Shown here: positions 34,133 through 42,393 of the stretch, piece by piece
Layout of the letters: each line of letters starts with the position of its first letter
Position numbering within the stretch: position 1 is the first letter of the stretch
DNA from: JAHRAW01 sp965226545
Lineage (GTDB): Bacteria > Pseudomonadota > Gammaproteobacteria > Arenicellales > Poriferihabitantaceae
Assembly (NCBI GenBank): GCA_965226545.1
Contig: OZ245364.1
Coordinates: forward strand, 1,054,001 to 1,118,000
DNA: 64,000 bases
Direction: 5' to 3'
Program-made: the position numbers and the translations under genes
Notes under the pieces: generated by a model
The model's input: only the letters and a program-made list of their open reading frames with translations
Told to the model about the DNA's origin: nothing
The model's database searches: none

Positions 34133-34439
34133 TCATGCGTTTTGTTGCAGTTGTTTGCGCGTCATTATTAACAACACGGCGGAAGCGAGGTTAATCACCA
34201 TCCAAAATTCCTTGAAAAGATGAACGCGCAGGATTGGGTTGTACAGCACCGCTAAAACGACGCACACTGCAAATAACCCTTGTGCATTGCGCGCAAACGC
34301 CGTATGCGCGCCCATGCAAACCCGGCGCAGGCGAGGATGCGCAACAATGTGTAATAGCCGTATGGCAACGGCACGCTTGTCAACAAAGCGCGCCAATCAG
34401 CAAAGCCGTCGCAAGCGCGTAAATTAAGGGAGTTGGCAT
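34133..34439 (-). pseudogene. DUF6804-like small membrane protein gene with two single-base frameshifts
   Basis: Read leftwards from ATG 34439 (GAGGAA ribosome-binding site), the gene gives MPTPLIYALATALLIGAL, then needs +1 base at an AAA run (34385-34387, plus-strand view) to continue as TSVPLPYGYYTLLRILACAG. It needs another at a CCC run (34311-34313) to continue as GAHTAFARNAQGLFAVCVVL and the conserved NPILRVHLFKEFWMVINL. The three pieces together form one coherent four-TM protein of about 100 aa. Both lesions are one-base losses in homopolymers, so they may be assembly errors or a recent pseudogene. Confidence 0.7.
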
Positions 34440-34596
34440 GGCGCGATTCCTCAAGTCAATCGTCACTGTTAAATAACGCTTATGCGCTTGTCTTAACGTG
34501 CGCAAGTACAGTGTCGCAAAAAGTAAAGCGTAAAGCGCGAAGTGCGAAGTGCGAATTACAAATTACAAATTACAAAGCGCACACCCAACGCCACAA

Positions 34597-36297
34597 TCAA
34601 TCCCCCGCCGCACGGTTTTCCGCGGCGAATAAATCCTTCACGCGACATTCTTCACACAACCGCAAACGACGCATCGCTTGTTCATTGGCGAACATCCAGT
34701 GGTCTTTGAGTTTTTCATGCATGCGGTCAATCATCGAGCGCGTGGCGAATGCCTTGCCGCATTGCGGGCAATGCAATGCCTCTTCCTCTTTTAAGGTTTG
34801 TTCAGTGCGCGCGGCGACGGCGTCGAACAGCAGGCGCGCCTGCAAGGTCAGCGCGTCTTCCGGGCAGGCGCGGGTGCAGATGCCGCACTGTACGCAATTG
34901 GCTTCGATGAATCGCAACGCCGGCGTATCGCCGCCGGCATGCAATGCATTCGCCGGACACACCGATGCGCAGCCCATGCATAAAGTGCATTTGGGCGCAT
35001 CGATGTTCACGCGCCCAAACAACGCCGCATCCGGCAAGATTGCGCTCGGCGGCGGTGCGTCGGCGATTTCGGCGAAGAACGACAAGGCGGCGCGGATGAT
35101 GGCGCGCTTGTCGCCGGTTGGCGCAAATTGCGCTGCGTGCGGACTCGGCGGCGGCGGGCAGCCGTTTATTAATGAATCCAATTGGTCGATGATTTCTGCG
35201 CGATGAGTCGTGCAACCGGTTTGCGCCAGCACAGATTCAATCACCGCAACATTGCCGCGCAACGCTTCGCGCACTTGCGCGCTCACCGTAGGCGGCGCGT
35301 ATAAACACACGCGCCCGGCGCCGTAGGCAAGCGCAGCAGTGACCAACGCCAAATCAGCCGCGCCGATTTCTTCGAGCATCAACGGCATTACATGTCCGTC
35401 CAACCGTGCGGCGACGGCTTCGACTTCGGCGCGACCGTGTTCGTTGCCGAAGATTAACAGCGTGATGCCGCAGTGTTCGATGCCGCACTGTTCGTTTTGT
35501 TCGCGCATGGCAAAGAGCAAGGCGCGCACCAATTCAATTTGTTCGCCGCTGGGCGGATGAATGTATTCGATGGCGCCGCTCGGACACACCGCCGCGCACA
35601 CGCCGCCGCCTTGACATAAATGCGAATCAACTTCGATGGCGTCGCCCAACGAATGAATCGCGCCGGTTGGGCAGGCGTCCAAACATCGCGTACAACCGCG
35701 CACGCCGCTGCGACCGTGCGCGCATAAATCGGCGTGGTGGGCGAAGTATTTTGGCTTTTCGAATTCGCCAATCCATTGCGGCAAAATTTCCGCCACGGCC
35801 GCGCGCGTTTGCGCATCGGGCGCGCAATGATAGCCGGGCGGTTTGACGGCGGCGGTGATTATCGGCGTTGCACTGCAATCCACGACTTGGTCGAAACAAC
35901 CGTCGGCGACGGCGAACACTTCGCCCAAATCGCGCATGCCGTCATCGCCGCCGTCATCGACTCGACACCGCGCGCGAAACCGCCCCAAATGTCCGTCAAT
36001 CGTCAACTCGGCGCAACGAAACACTCGCGCGCGCGTATTGTTACCGCCACCGTCACCTCGCGCGGTTTGCGCCGCCGGCACGGCGAGATATGCGGTCAAT
36101 GCATCCGGCAGTTGCGCAATAAACGCCTCGCCCGCCGCCAACTCGGCGACAACCAACACACGATTGGCGGCGGCATATGCCACTTGCGTAGTCGGCGTCG
36201 GCGACCATGCAGTCGCCGCCAACACGACATCGCGCGCACGTCCGGCGGCGTCGGCGTTGGATAGCGGCAGGTTTAATGCGTTGCGGTAATCGGTCAT
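34597..36297 (-). CDS. Multi-[4Fe-4S] ferredoxin-type protein of the fdh operon
   Basis: 566 aa cytoplasmic protein. Cysteine clusters are at CTRCLDACPTGAIHS with CQGGGVCAAVCPSGAIEY (about 200-245), CTLCMGCASVCPANALHA and CVQCGICTRACPEDALTL (about 445-500), and a C-terminal zinc/iron-like pair CPQCGK...CEECR. A middle domain (TLLIFGNEHGRAEVEAVAAR) separates the two ferredoxin halves. Homologues head FDH3 operons together with DUF3305 and DUF3306 and probably supply electrons or clusters during maturation. Start ATG 36297 (MTDYRNALNLP); the longer frame runs into repeat sequence. The preceding spacer and the broken DUF6804 gene interrupt the operon. Confidence 0.87.
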   Translation of the reverse strand: MTDYRNALNLPLSNADAAGRARDVVLAATAWSPTPTTQVAYAAANRVLVVAELAAGEAFIAQLPDALTAYLAVPAAQTARGDGGGNNTRARVFRCAELTIDGHLGRFRARCRVDDGGDDGMRDLGEVFAVADGCFDQVVDCSATPIITAAVKPPGYHCAPDAQTRAAVAEILPQWIGEFEKPKYFAHHADLCAHGRSGVRGCTRCLDACPTGAIHSLGDAIEVDSHLCQGGGVCAAVCPSGAIEYIHPPSGEQIELVRALLFAMREQNEQCGIEHCGITLLIFGNEHGRAEVEAVAARLDGHVMPLMLEEIGAADLALVTAALAYGAGRVCLYAPPTVSAQVREALRGNVAVIESVLAQTGCTTHRAEIIDQLDSLINGCPPPPSPHAAQFAPTGDKRAIIRAALSFFAEIADAPPPSAILPDAALFGRVNIDAPKCTLCMGCASVCPANALHAGGDTPALRFIEANCVQCGICTRACPEDALTLQARLLFDAVAARTEQTLKEEEALHCPQCGKAFATRSMIDRMHEKLKDHWMFANEQAMRRLRLCEECRVKDLFAAENRAAGD

Positions 36298-36387
36298 TGG
36301 GTTGGTGTGGTTGGGGTTTATGGTTTGGCTGTAACTGTTACTTGTTACTGTCGCACTCGGCAATGTCGACGACATCATTATTCATTA

Positions 36388-37083
36388 TTAACGTGACGGT
36401 GTTGGTTTGGTTTTATTATTTTTACTGTCGTTACTGTCTTTGCCGTCTTTGACATTGTTACTTCCACTGTCACTGTCGTTGTCGGCACCGTCAACGTTAC
36501 CGTGACCGTCATCGTCACCAACGACATCACCGTCACCGGCAACCTCATCGCCACCGTCAGCGTCACTATTAACGCCGTCGTCACCGTCACTTTCACCGTC
36601 CCCATCCCGCATCTCTTGTTCACGCTGCTTGCGTTTTTCCGCCATTTCCATTTGGTGTTTCATATCGCTGGTAATTAAATCGCCGAGCGGGGCGAAGTTG
36701 CGGAAGTCGTCGTCGTAATCATCCAAGCCGTCGCGGATATTAAACACCGCGCTGCGAAATAATTTGCGCAACGCACTGCGGCGCAATTGTTCGCTGACCT
36801 TGGGCGACATAAAGCCGGAGTAATCGCTGTTTTCATCCAATGCATCGAGCGGCGGCATTTGTTCATCGGTCGGCTCGGGTTGCGCGCGCGTCTCGGCGAT
36901 GGTCGGCGGCGTCGATGAATCATCAAGCACAGTCGAAGCATTCGCCGCGTCGACCGTCGCATCGACTGTCGTATCGACCGTTGCATCGACCGTCGACGCA
37001 GGCGTTTCAGTCGCGGCTTTGCGGCGCGACCAGCGGGCGATGAATCCTTCAGCGCGTTTTGGATTGTCGGTTTCGTTTGGCAT
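36388..37083 (-). CDS. DUF3306 protein with repeat-expanded acidic tail
   Basis: 231 aa. The conserved core is GFIARWSRRKAA at the N-terminus and MPPLDALDENSDYSGFMSPK, then LRRSALRKLFRSAVFN and DGLDDYDDDFRNFAPLGD at about 80-140, as in FDH-operon DUF3306 proteins. Two segments are low-complexity and repeat-encoded: DATVDTTVDATVDA (about 30-45) and a 70-residue C-terminal Asp/Gly/Asn run (DGDGESDGDDGVNSDADGGD onward). The latter lies in a GTCACC/GTCATC hexamer tract and is absent from the family. ATG 37083 lies inside the preceding DUF3305 gene (35-bp overlap). Confidence 0.85.
   Translation of the reverse strand: MPNETDNPKRAEGFIARWSRRKAATETPASTVDATVDTTVDATVDAANASTVLDDSSTPPTIAETRAQPEPTDEQMPPLDALDENSDYSGFMSPKVSEQLRRSALRKLFRSAVFNIRDGLDDYDDDFRNFAPLGDLITSDMKHQMEMAEKRKQREQEMRDGDGESDGDDGVNSDADGGDEVAGDGDVVGDDDGHGNVDGADNDSDSGSNNVKDGKDSNDSKNNKTKPTPSR
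36420..36610. repeat. Long GTCACC/GTCATC hexamer tract inside the DUF3306 gene
   Basis: Thirty or so hexamer-like words (GTCACT, GTCGTT, ACCGTC, GTCATC) run continuously and are translated on the minus strand as an acidic Asp/Gly-rich tail. It is the clearest case of an intergenic-type repeat captured within a reading frame. Confidence 0.8.
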
Positions 37084-37627
37084 AAATGGATTCTTGCGCC
37101 CATTCGCGGCGCGTGCGTTTTTTCTTTTCCTGCGGGCGATAATGTGAAATGACATAACGCTCGACGATGTCGCACAACCCGCCCGGCATCGGCGCGGATA
37201 AAACCAAGCGATCGGATTCCATATAGCCGTTGGCTTCGTCTTGATTGGCGGTTACAAACGCCGCCGCGATTCGTTCGTCGCCTTGTTCGCCGTCGCACAC
37301 GACAAACAAATGCGGCGCGCGCGCCAGCAAATTAACCCAATAGCCTTCGCCGCCGTCTTTGTATAAATGCAGCGTCAAGCCGCCGCATAAATATCGACGC
37401 AACCCGCCGTCGTCGTGAATCATTATCGGCGCGCCGCTTGGTTCGTCGCTTGGTTCGGCGTCTTGTCGAATGTGTTCGCCGGCGATGATTTCGGCAACTT
37501 GCCAATGCGGCATCGCCCATTTTTGATTGGCGCGCAGGCTGCGTTGCAATACGACCGCCAACGGCACGGTGACTTCGCGCGCTGATTCGATAAACGATGG
37601 CGGGGATGGTTGGTGGGCGGCGGTCAT
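37049..37627 (-). CDS. DUF3305 protein of the fdh operon
   Basis: 192 aa. Starts at ATG 37627 (MTAAHQPSPPSF). Conserved DUF3305 features are VPLAVVLQRSLRANQKWAMPHWQVAEI at about 18-44, CGGLTLHLYKDGGEGYWVNLLARAPHLFVVC in the middle and the Cys-rich end. It is the first gene of the fdh operon and overlaps DUF3306. The role is unknown, although the gene is a consistent neighbour of FDH3. The annotated frame upstream is pure repeat-encoded Cys/Asn/Asp sequence and was excluded. Confidence 0.88.
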   Translation of the reverse strand: MTAAHQPSPPSFIESAREVTVPLAVVLQRSLRANQKWAMPHWQVAEIIAGEHIRQDAEPSDEPSGAPIMIHDDGGLRRYLCGGLTLHLYKDGGEGYWVNLLARAPHLFVVCDGEQGDERIAAAFVTANQDEANGYMESDRLVLSAPMPGGLCDIVERYVISHYRPQEKKKRTRREWAQESIYAKRNRQSKTR

Positions 37628-37636
37628 TTTGGAATG

Positions 37637-37715
37637 ACGGTTAAAGTCACAGTAACAGTGACAGTCACAGTCACAATTACAATCATAGTTACAATCGAAG
37701 TCACAATTACAATTA
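37637..37715. repeat. GTCACA/ATTACA hexamer tract in the fdh promoter region
   Basis: Thirteen or so six-base words (AGTCAC, AGTAAC, AGTGAC, AATTAC, AATCAT) run without interruption upstream of DUF3305. The divergent fdh/fdhD spacer 37628-37965 holds no gene. Confidence 0.75.
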
Positions 37716-37965
37716 ATCAATATCAACATTAATTACAACGACGGCATAGTGTCACCGCAATATCAATACAATTGCAAGTTAATGAAGTTGTCGTTATCCG
37801 TGACTTGTGTCGTTGCCATTGTAGTTACTGTTACCGTTACTTTTACCAATTATTAATTAACGTTACCAATCATCGCCGCCATCATCGCACCGCGTACGGT
37901 GCCGCGTAAAAATCGGCTATGATTAAACAACATCCAACGGTTCATCCAAAGGTTTACCACTTCCA

Positions 37966-38835
37966 ATGGCGTACAAAACACCCACATTCGAAACGCCCAC
38001 ATTGTCGCGCGCGCCGACGCCGCCGCAGATGAGCAGCGCCGGCTTGTCGGCGATTCATCGCGTGCGCGCGCACAATCAATTCGGCGAGCAGCATACGATT
38101 AACATCGTCGGCGAGTTGCCGTTGACGATTAAGGTCGATGGGCGCGAGTTGGTAACCTTAATGACGCTCGGCACGCATCCGGAAAAATTGGCGCTGGGTT
38201 ATTTGCGCAATCAAACGTTGTTTACCGACCTTGCACAAATCAAATCGATTCGCGTCGATTGGCAACGCGAAATCGCCGAGGTCGAGACCGCCGCCGGCGA
38301 CGGCGTGCCCGGATTCGATTCATTAAAACGCACGGTCACCAGCGGCTGCGGTCAAGGCACGATTTTAAGTTGCACCCTCGACAAACTCTACGACCATCGC
38401 CTGCAGCCGCGCACGATTCTTCAATCCGACATTTACCGCGTACTCGCCAATGTCACGCGCCACAACAACGCCTATCGCACCGCCGGCTCGGTGCATGGCT
38501 GCGGGTTGTGCGCCGACGGTGAAGTGCTGATGTTTATCGAGGATGTCGGCCGGCATAACGCAATGGACACCATCGCCGGCGAAATGTGGCTGCAACAAAT
38601 GTCCGGCGACGACAAAATTTTCTACACCACCGGCCGCCTAACCTCCGAAATCGTAATGAAAGCCGCGCTGATGGGCGTGCCGCTTCTGGTATCGCGCAAC
38701 GGCGCAACCCACATGGGCTTCGAACTCGCCGAAGAACTCGGCGTAACCTTAATCGCCCGCGCCAAAAGCCGGCAATTCGTCGCCCTCAACGCCGACAATG
38801 TTGTGTTTGATGAGATGCCGGTGAAGCGCGCTTAA
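37966..38835 (+). CDS. fdhD: FdhD sulfurtransferase for formate dehydrogenase maturation
   Basis: 289 aa protein that transfers sulfur from a cysteine desulfurase to the molybdenum cofactor of FDH. Motifs: GELPLTIKVDGRELVTLMTL (about 49), VTSGCGQGTILSC (about 125), GSVHGCGLCADGEVLMFIED with the reactive CxxC pair (about 180), VGRHNAMDTIAGE and FYTTGRLTSEIVMKAALMGVP. It is divergent from the fdh structural operon. The length is the usual 260-290 aa. Confidence 0.95.
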   Translation: MAYKTPTFETPTLSRAPTPPQMSSAGLSAIHRVRAHNQFGEQHTINIVGELPLTIKVDGRELVTLMTLGTHPEKLALGYLRNQTLFTDLAQIKSIRVDWQREIAEVETAAGDGVPGFDSLKRTVTSGCGQGTILSCTLDKLYDHRLQPRTILQSDIYRVLANVTRHNNAYRTAGSVHGCGLCADGEVLMFIEDVGRHNAMDTIAGEMWLQQMSGDDKIFYTTGRLTSEIVMKAALMGVPLLVSRNGATHMGFELAEELGVTLIARAKSRQFVALNADNVVFDEMPVKRA

Positions 38836-38871
38836 AAAAATATCGCGGCAAAGCCAAAGCCTTGCCGCGAT
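38834..38871 (-). terminator. Rho-independent terminator for the leftward DUF3800 transcript
   Basis: A perfect 10-bp stem (38842-38851 with 38862-38871) with a 10-nt loop. Read leftwards it is followed by TATTTTTTT, which overlaps the fdhD stop region. It fits termination of RNA coming from the DUF3800 gene. Confidence 0.75.
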
Positions 38872-39057
38872 GAAAACCACAGCCGGGCGAACCACCTGGA
38901 TTCAACGGACCTTGCAACCAAAGCCCTCCCAACCGCGAATGTCAATATTAATGGCGTGTCGATACAGTGTCAACCACTTTTGTCATCTTTTTGTGACTTT
39001 CACTCGTCTTTTGGCGACTTTGCCTGTGTTTTTAAGGCGCGAATTTTACCCTCCGCA

Positions 39058-39831
39058 TTAATCGGCGCGCCCCGTCGATGTTGATTTCGCCCGCGATAAA
39101 CATGCCGGGCAATAGCATTCTTGTTGTTGCTTGCGATGCACCAAACCGTGAATAACGCCGCTTTCTTTGTGGAATCTGCCGACGACAACTTTAAAATAAC
39201 GGGTGTCGTCATGTTCATAGCATCGCCACACTGCCCATGCAAGCAGGTCGGCCAGTTGTATCAATCGCGAAGCGGCGGAATCGACAAACAACGGAACCTC
39301 GGCAAGATTTCTAAAAGGCCCCCAACGGGAACCTTTTTCGCGAAATTCTCGGGCGAGTATTTGCAACGCTTCTTCATAATGCGATTTGTCCATTATTATC
39401 AAACCGCGCTGTTGTTTGACGCGATCGTTTCGCCACATTTGTTCAAGGAATTTGTTAAAGCGATTGCAGATTTCTTCGTAGGCGTATTTAACCGGATCGT
39501 CGTCGGCAACGGCGTGTTTATCCACCACCACGGCAAAAGTTTTTACGGTGTGATGCGCATTGGCGATTAAGCCCATGCTGTCTTCGATTATCTGCAGGCG
39601 TTTTTGGCGCACCACGCCTTTCCAAGGAGATTTCTTGCCCGCGGACATCACGCTGCCGTGCAATTCCACAGCGTGCGATTCGTCGTCCAAGTTAAGTGAA
39701 GCCGCGAACTCATCGCATTTTTTGATGAGGTGAAAAATTTGGCGTTCGAACACCGCCACGCCGGCAAGCACAAAGTGTCGCTCCGTTGGATTTTTGATTG
39801 AGCCGGAGCCATCAAGATAAAGGATGTACAT
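39058..39831 (-). CDS. DUF3800 family protein
   Basis: 257 aa. The N-terminus MYILYLDGSGSIKNP matches the DUF3800 start (MxxxYxDESG), with Gly in place of the usual Glu. HFVLAGVAVFE, a histidine in VELHGSVM, LIIMDKSHYEEAL and FVDSAASRLIQLADLLAWAVWRCYEH near residue 210 follow the family's RNase H-like acidic pattern (D-S-x-x-S-x-x-I-Q-x-AD). A terminal Cys pair (CYCPAC) could bind metal. DUF3800 proteins are often near mobile or defence genes, and the function is unknown. The start at 39831 is preferred to an upstream frame with no RBS. It is divergent from the next unknown gene by 214 bp. Confidence 0.8.
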   Translation of the reverse strand: MYILYLDGSGSIKNPTERHFVLAGVAVFERQIFHLIKKCDEFAASLNLDDESHAVELHGSVMSAGKKSPWKGVVRQKRLQIIEDSMGLIANAHHTVKTFAVVVDKHAVADDDPVKYAYEEICNRFNKFLEQMWRNDRVKQQRGLIIMDKSHYEEALQILAREFREKGSRWGPFRNLAEVPLFVDSAASRLIQLADLLAWAVWRCYEHDDTRYFKVVVGRFHKESGVIHGLVHRKQQQECYCPACLSRAKSTSTGRAD

Positions 39832-40045
39832 AAAAATAATCCGTTTTGGATTGATTAAAAAGCGCCGAGACGAACGGCGCAACATAATCGCACAAAAGGC
39901 AAAAATCAAGCGGCGTTTGCCGCGCGTCAATTTGGCTTAAAGTCCGCTTGCATTTTGCGCGCGCATTTGGCAAAGTTGCACGCTCGACTCCGGCCGGCGC
40001 AGATGCGCTTTGCCGCCTTAATTATCTTAATCAGGGGTGTTAAAA

Positions 40046-40639
40046 ATGTCATTAGAAGATTCGCGTTATAAAGAGTATGTGTTGTCGTTAATCCATGAAA
40101 TCAACGCCAATTGCGGCGAGTTGGTTGGGATTGATTTGCAGCGCAACAAAGTCGGCGCCGATGAATTGAGCGGGTTGCCGATGTACGCCTTTTATGTTTT
40201 CGGTCGTCCCGAGTTGCAGTTTCACATCGGCTTCGAAGCCAATGAATACACCCGCGAAATTCGCTTTCGTCACGGCGTGGCGTTCTTTTTTCAGCGTTCG
40301 AAATTTTTGTCGGATGTCGATTCATTGCGCCCGAAAGCGGCGCGGTTTGACGACTATGTCGCCCAGCATCGCCAACGCTTGAGCATCGAAGGGTTCAAGA
40401 TGTGGTATTGGGACAACGGGCTGTATCGCAATCGTCCGAGCGATGATTTGGACATGGTCAGCGGCGTATGGCGCGCCGGCGATTTTGTGCGCGACGGGGT
40501 GTTTTTCATGCTCGGCAAGCACACCGAAGCCAACGACGAATTCATGCGTCGCGGCGTCGCCCACACCGCCCCCGGCGTGTTGCGCGATTTAAATTTCCTT
40601 GCGCCGCTGTACAACACCGTTGAGAAATCCAAGGGCTAA
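40046..40639 (+). CDS. Unrecognised 197-aa protein
   Basis: Starts MSLEDSRYKEYVLSLIHEIN with CAGGGGTG upstream. Alternating strand-helix composition, no signal peptide or TM helix. Notable blocks are FHIGFEANEYTREIRFRHGV, FFFQRSKFLSDVDSLRPKAA, FKMWYWDNGLYRNRPSDDLD and GDFVRDGVFFMLGKHTEAND. Many aromatic and charged residues suggest a globular cytoplasmic domain rather than a random frame. It lies alone between the divergent DUF3800 gene and an LPS-kinase gene. The family is not recognised, and no mobile-element hallmarks flank it. Confidence 0.72.
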   Translation: MSLEDSRYKEYVLSLIHEINANCGELVGIDLQRNKVGADELSGLPMYAFYVFGRPELQFHIGFEANEYTREIRFRHGVAFFFQRSKFLSDVDSLRPKAARFDDYVAQHRQRLSIEGFKMWYWDNGLYRNRPSDDLDMVSGVWRAGDFVRDGVFFMLGKHTEANDEFMRRGVAHTAPGVLRDLNFLAPLYNTVEKSKG

Positions 40640-40787
40640 GCCGACGCTTAGCCGGCGACGGTTAACCCCGCGCGTCGCATCGTTGCCCGCCGTTTTACGG
40701 TTGGGTCGCGGTGCGGCGCGTTTGTTGTTTAACAAACTCGATAATGTCGCGCGATAACGTCGCGCAATAACGTACTCGCCCGCCCGA

Positions 40788-42188
40788 ATGTCCGATTCGA
40801 TTTTCCAACAACTCCGCGCCGGCGGCGCGCGTTGGCGTGCGCCGACTGAATTCACCTTGTGCGGCGAAACCTTTACCGCGGTTGCGCCGTTGTGCGCGGT
40901 GCGGCGCAAACGGGTGGCGGTGCGCGCGCTGTGGCGCGGGCGGGCGGTGCGGGTGCAGTTGATGGCTGATGCCGACGCGCGCCGAACTTTGCGCCGCACT
41001 GTCGTCGGTGCGCGCGCGATGCGCACCGCCGGGATTGCGGCGGCGGAATTATTGCATTGCTTGCGCGCCGACGGCGGTGTCGCGATGGTGTTTGGGTTTA
41101 TCGATGGCGCGCAATCGCCGGCGACGGTGTGGCGCGATGCGCCGTCAAAACGCGAATCGCTGGCGCGCGCGGCGTTGCATGCATTGACCGATTTGCATGC
41201 GCATGGCTTGACTCTCGCCGGCGCGAAGTTGCAAAGTTTTATGTTGGTCGATGAAAGGATGCTGCCCTGCGATTTGGGCGCGGTGCGGCGGGTGACGATG
41301 ATGCCCGCGCAAATTCGGCTGCGCAACATCGCGCGGTTTATCGCGCGGTTTACGCCGCAATGGCAGCGGCAGTTAATCGAATTGCAGGCGCCGGACATCG
41401 AGGCGCGCGCGCCGCTCGAGCGTGCGGTGTTGCGCGCCACTCGCCGTCATCAATCGCGGCGATTAAAACAATGCATGCGCGCCAGCGGCGAAGTTGCGGT
41501 GCATAAAAGTTGGCGGCGCAACGCCGCTTGGAAACGCGCCGCACACAGCGATGCATTGCTTGCCTTTGTGCAACATCCGAATCGATGGATTGCGCAACAC
41601 GCCGCGCCTCATCAAACGTGGCTTAAGGACAGCGCGATATCGAGTGTGTTGTGCGTGCAGATGAGCGGGCGGACGGTGGTGATTAAACGCCACAAGAGTA
41701 AGGACGCGATGCAGGCGGTGCGGCGGTCGGTGCGCATCAGCCGCAGTTGGCGCAATTGGCGCAACGCGCATTTGTTGGCGATGAACGACATCGCCACGCC
41801 CGAACCCATCGCCTTTGTCGAGCGGCGGTTTGGTCCGCTGCGGTTGGGCGGCGGTTATTATGTCTGCGCATTCGATGATGCGCCGACGGCTTTGATGAAA
41901 TATCAAACCGATTTGCCGAGCGCGGATGAACTTATGCACTTTGCGCAATTGTTTTCGACCTTGCAGTTGGCGCGATTGTGCCACGGTGATTGCAACGCCA
42001 AAAATTTATTGGTGCGCGATGATTGCATTGCGTTGGTGGATTTGGATGCAAGCAAAAAACAACACTCGGCAAAAAAGGCGCGCGCCTGCGCCTTGCGTGA
42101 TTGGCGGCGATTTTTGCGTTGTTGGGAAGATCGTCCGCAAGTATTAAAGGTGTTTCGCGATGCGATTCAATCGCCGCCGGCGCCTTAA
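40788..42188 (+). CDS. InaA-family lipopolysaccharide kinase-like protein with two kinase-type halves
   Basis: 466 aa cytoplasmic protein. The C-terminal half (from about 270) is a conserved LPS heptose-kinase fold: VQMSGRTVVIKRHKSKD (ATP lysine), ATPEPIAFVERRFGPLRLGG, catalytic loop LCHGDCNAKNLLVRDD and metal Asp in IALVDLDASKK. The N-terminal half looks like a degenerate kinase: AVRALWRGRAVRVQLM, and ALHALTDLHAHGLTLAGAKL where HGD is lost, then CDLGAVRRV. Large proteins of this kind accompany waaP/waaG in Pseudomonas-type LPS-core loci. It converges with waaP downstream. Confidence 0.72.
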   Translation: MSDSIFQQLRAGGARWRAPTEFTLCGETFTAVAPLCAVRRKRVAVRALWRGRAVRVQLMADADARRTLRRTVVGARAMRTAGIAAAELLHCLRADGGVAMVFGFIDGAQSPATVWRDAPSKRESLARAALHALTDLHAHGLTLAGAKLQSFMLVDERMLPCDLGAVRRVTMMPAQIRLRNIARFIARFTPQWQRQLIELQAPDIEARAPLERAVLRATRRHQSRRLKQCMRASGEVAVHKSWRRNAAWKRAAHSDALLAFVQHPNRWIAQHAAPHQTWLKDSAISSVLCVQMSGRTVVIKRHKSKDAMQAVRRSVRISRSWRNWRNAHLLAMNDIATPEPIAFVERRFGPLRLGGGYYVCAFDDAPTALMKYQTDLPSADELMHFAQLFSTLQLARLCHGDCNAKNLLVRDDCIALVDLDASKKQHSAKKARACALRDWRRFLRCWEDRPQVLKVFRDAIQSPPAP

Positions 42189-42393
42189 TGATTCGTCTTG
42201 CGGCGAATTATTAAACGATTTTGTTTTACGTTTTGCGTTTTGATGTTGTTGCCGGTGTTGACAGTGGAGCGACATTGCAAAGTAACAGTGCGAAGTGACA
42301 GTACAAGTGACATTGCCGTCGTTGTCGCCCCAACCAACGCAACGTTACGCAAGTTAACTTGCGCGCATTACTTATGCGCATCACTTCCCCACA

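Noticed and set aside
37628..37729. Cys/Asn/Asp-rich N-terminal extension of DUF3305 suggestive of a metal-binding peptide
   Set aside because: Pure product of the hexamer repeat; alternating Cys-Asx arises from the period, and ATG 37627 matches the family start.
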